In this document: one piece after another, positions 63,369-64,000 of the stretch
How positions within the stretch are numbered: position 1 is the first letter of the stretch
How the letters are laid out: the number at the start of each line of letters is the position of its first letter
NCBI GenBank assembly: GCA_003565625.1
Contig: PXBD01000043.1
Location: forward strand, 1-64,000
From: Gammaproteobacteria bacterium
Lineage (GTDB): Bacteria; Pseudomonadota; Gammaproteobacteria; Xanthomonadales; Wenzhouxiangellaceae
Reading direction: 5' to 3'
DNA length: 64,000 bases
Made by a program: the position numbers and the translations under genes
The notes under the pieces: model-generated
What the model saw: only the letters and a program-made list of their open reading frames with translations
The model's database searches: none
Told to the model about the DNA's origin: nothing

Positions 63369-64000
63369 TCAGGCCGTCTTGACCACGCCGGTCCAGTCGC
63401 ACACGACCTTGCCGCTTTCGCCCGCGGCCATCAGCTGAAATCCGCGCTCGTAGTCATCGATCGGAATCTGGTGGGTCAGCACCTTGTGCAGCGGGAAACC
63501 GGTCAGCGCCATCTGGGTCATCTTGTACCAGGTTTCGTACATGCGCCGGCCGTAAATGCCGTGCACCTGCAGGCCCTTGAAGATGACCTGGTCCCAGTCC
63601 ACGCCGGCGCCCTTGGGCAGGATGCCCAGCAGGGCGACGCGACCGCCGTGGTACATGCAGTGCAACAGGTCATCGAAAGCCTGCGGGTGGCCGGACATCT
63701 CCATGCCGACGTCGAAGCCGTCGATGTTCAATTCGCCGAGCACGGCGCGCAGGTTTTCCCGCGTGACGTTGATCGTCCGGGTGGCTCCCATGTCGGCAGC
63801 CAGCTGGAGTCGGTAGTCGTTGACGTCGCTGATCACGATGTGGCGTGCGCCGACGTGTTTCGCGATTCCGGCCGCGATGATACCGATCGGTCCCGCTCCG
63901 GTGATCAGCACATCCTCGCCGACCAGGTCGAACTGCAGTGCGCAGTGGGCGGCATTGCCGAAGGGGTCGAAAAAGGCGGCCAGCTCGGAGGGGATTTCAT
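63369..64000 (-). CDS. tdh: L-threonine 3-dehydrogenase, 5' part beyond the window
   Basis: The C-terminal ~210 residues of a zinc-dependent medium-chain dehydrogenase that oxidises threonine to 2-amino-3-oxobutyrate, the substrate of Kbl. '[13 protein letters not shown]' at the window edge, the NAD loop '[17 protein letters not shown]', '[17 protein letters not shown]', '[10 protein letters not shown]' and '[15 protein letters not shown]' are characteristic. The reading frame stays open to base 64000 and the ORF track's internal Met is not the start. It is truncated only by the window. Confidence 0.96.
   Translation of the reverse strand, partial: EIPSELAAFFDPFGNAAHCALQFDLVGEDVLITGAGPIGIIAAGIAKHVGARHIVISDVNDYRLQLAADMGATRTINVTRENLRAVLGELNIDGFDVGMEMSGHPQAFDDLLHCMYHGGRVALLGILPKGAGVDWDQVIFKGLQVHGIYGRRMYETWYKMTQMALTGFPLHKVLTHQIPIDDYERGFQLMAAGESGKVVCDWTGVVKTA

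Overview
The window looks like chromosomal core-genome DNA from a high-GC gammaproteobacterium, roughly two-thirds GC by eye. Nearly every gene has a clear gammaproteobacterial family, and several blocks follow known gammaproteobacterial synteny: petABC-sspAB, surE-pcm-nlpD, amiB/C-mutL-miaA-hfq-hflX-hflK-hflC-purA, and serC-pheA-hisC-aroA-cmk-rpsA-ihfB-lapA-lapB. The combination (single-PDZ DegS, RsxABCDGE, bc1 complex, FeS-type photolyase, metX) suggests a free-living, aerobic or microaerobic organism near the Xanthomonadales/Chromatiales. Genus cannot be fixed from this sequence. I saw no insertion sequence, prophage, CRISPR array or plasmid function. No gene-free stretch exceeds about 160 bases.

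Layout. 1-4.5 kb: the 5' part of a tRNA-Leu, a metX-cysteine dioxygenase pair, ompW with a clear terminator and a Crp/Fnr-type box, an FeS-type photolyase and a Trm112-like protein. 4.5-8.6 kb: purEK, argD (tail overlapping purK), sodB, rnt. 8.7-20.2 kb: a TraB/GumN protein, nth, an APH-like/P-loop kinase fusion, then the Rsx electron-transport genes on the minus strand, interrupted by a diguanylate cyclase between rsxA and rsxB, with metG upstream. 20.3-27 kb: mrp, dcd, degS, petABC, sspAB. 27-34.5 kb: a DUF3301-like protein, Smr protein, surE-pcm-nlpD, then a LysM amidase, mutL and miaA. 34.5-40.8 kb: hfq, hflXKC, purA, serS. 40.8-48.3 kb: amino-acid genes serC-pheA-hisC-aroA, then cmk, rpsA, ihfB. 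48.3-53.7 kb: lapAB, a WecA/WbpL-like transferase, a WbpM-like dehydratase, an esterase. 53.7-64 kb: nfuA, two small cytochromes c, glutaryl-CoA dehydrogenase, a repeat-rich gap, a fused 2-oxoacid dehydrogenase E1, an SbtA/SbtB-type bicarbonate transport pair, a Baeyer-Villiger-type monooxygenase, kbl, a periplasmic rhodanese and the 3' part of tdh.

How the genes work together. purEK and purA serve purine synthesis. serC, pheA, hisC and aroA share an amino-acid operon whose genes mostly overlap by ATGA. petABC, the c-type cytochromes, Rsx, NfuA and SodB concern electron transport and Fe-S/oxidative homeostasis. NlpD and the downstream amidase are natural partners in septal peptidoglycan splitting. 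lapAB with the WbpL/WbpM-like pair concerns envelope polysaccharide. kbl and tdh degrade threonine. The most unusual arrangement is sbtA-sbtB directly behind two genes for CO2-releasing catabolic enzymes. Motif positions and start choices were read by eye. No database search was run, so family names rest on remembered motifs and overall sequence character.
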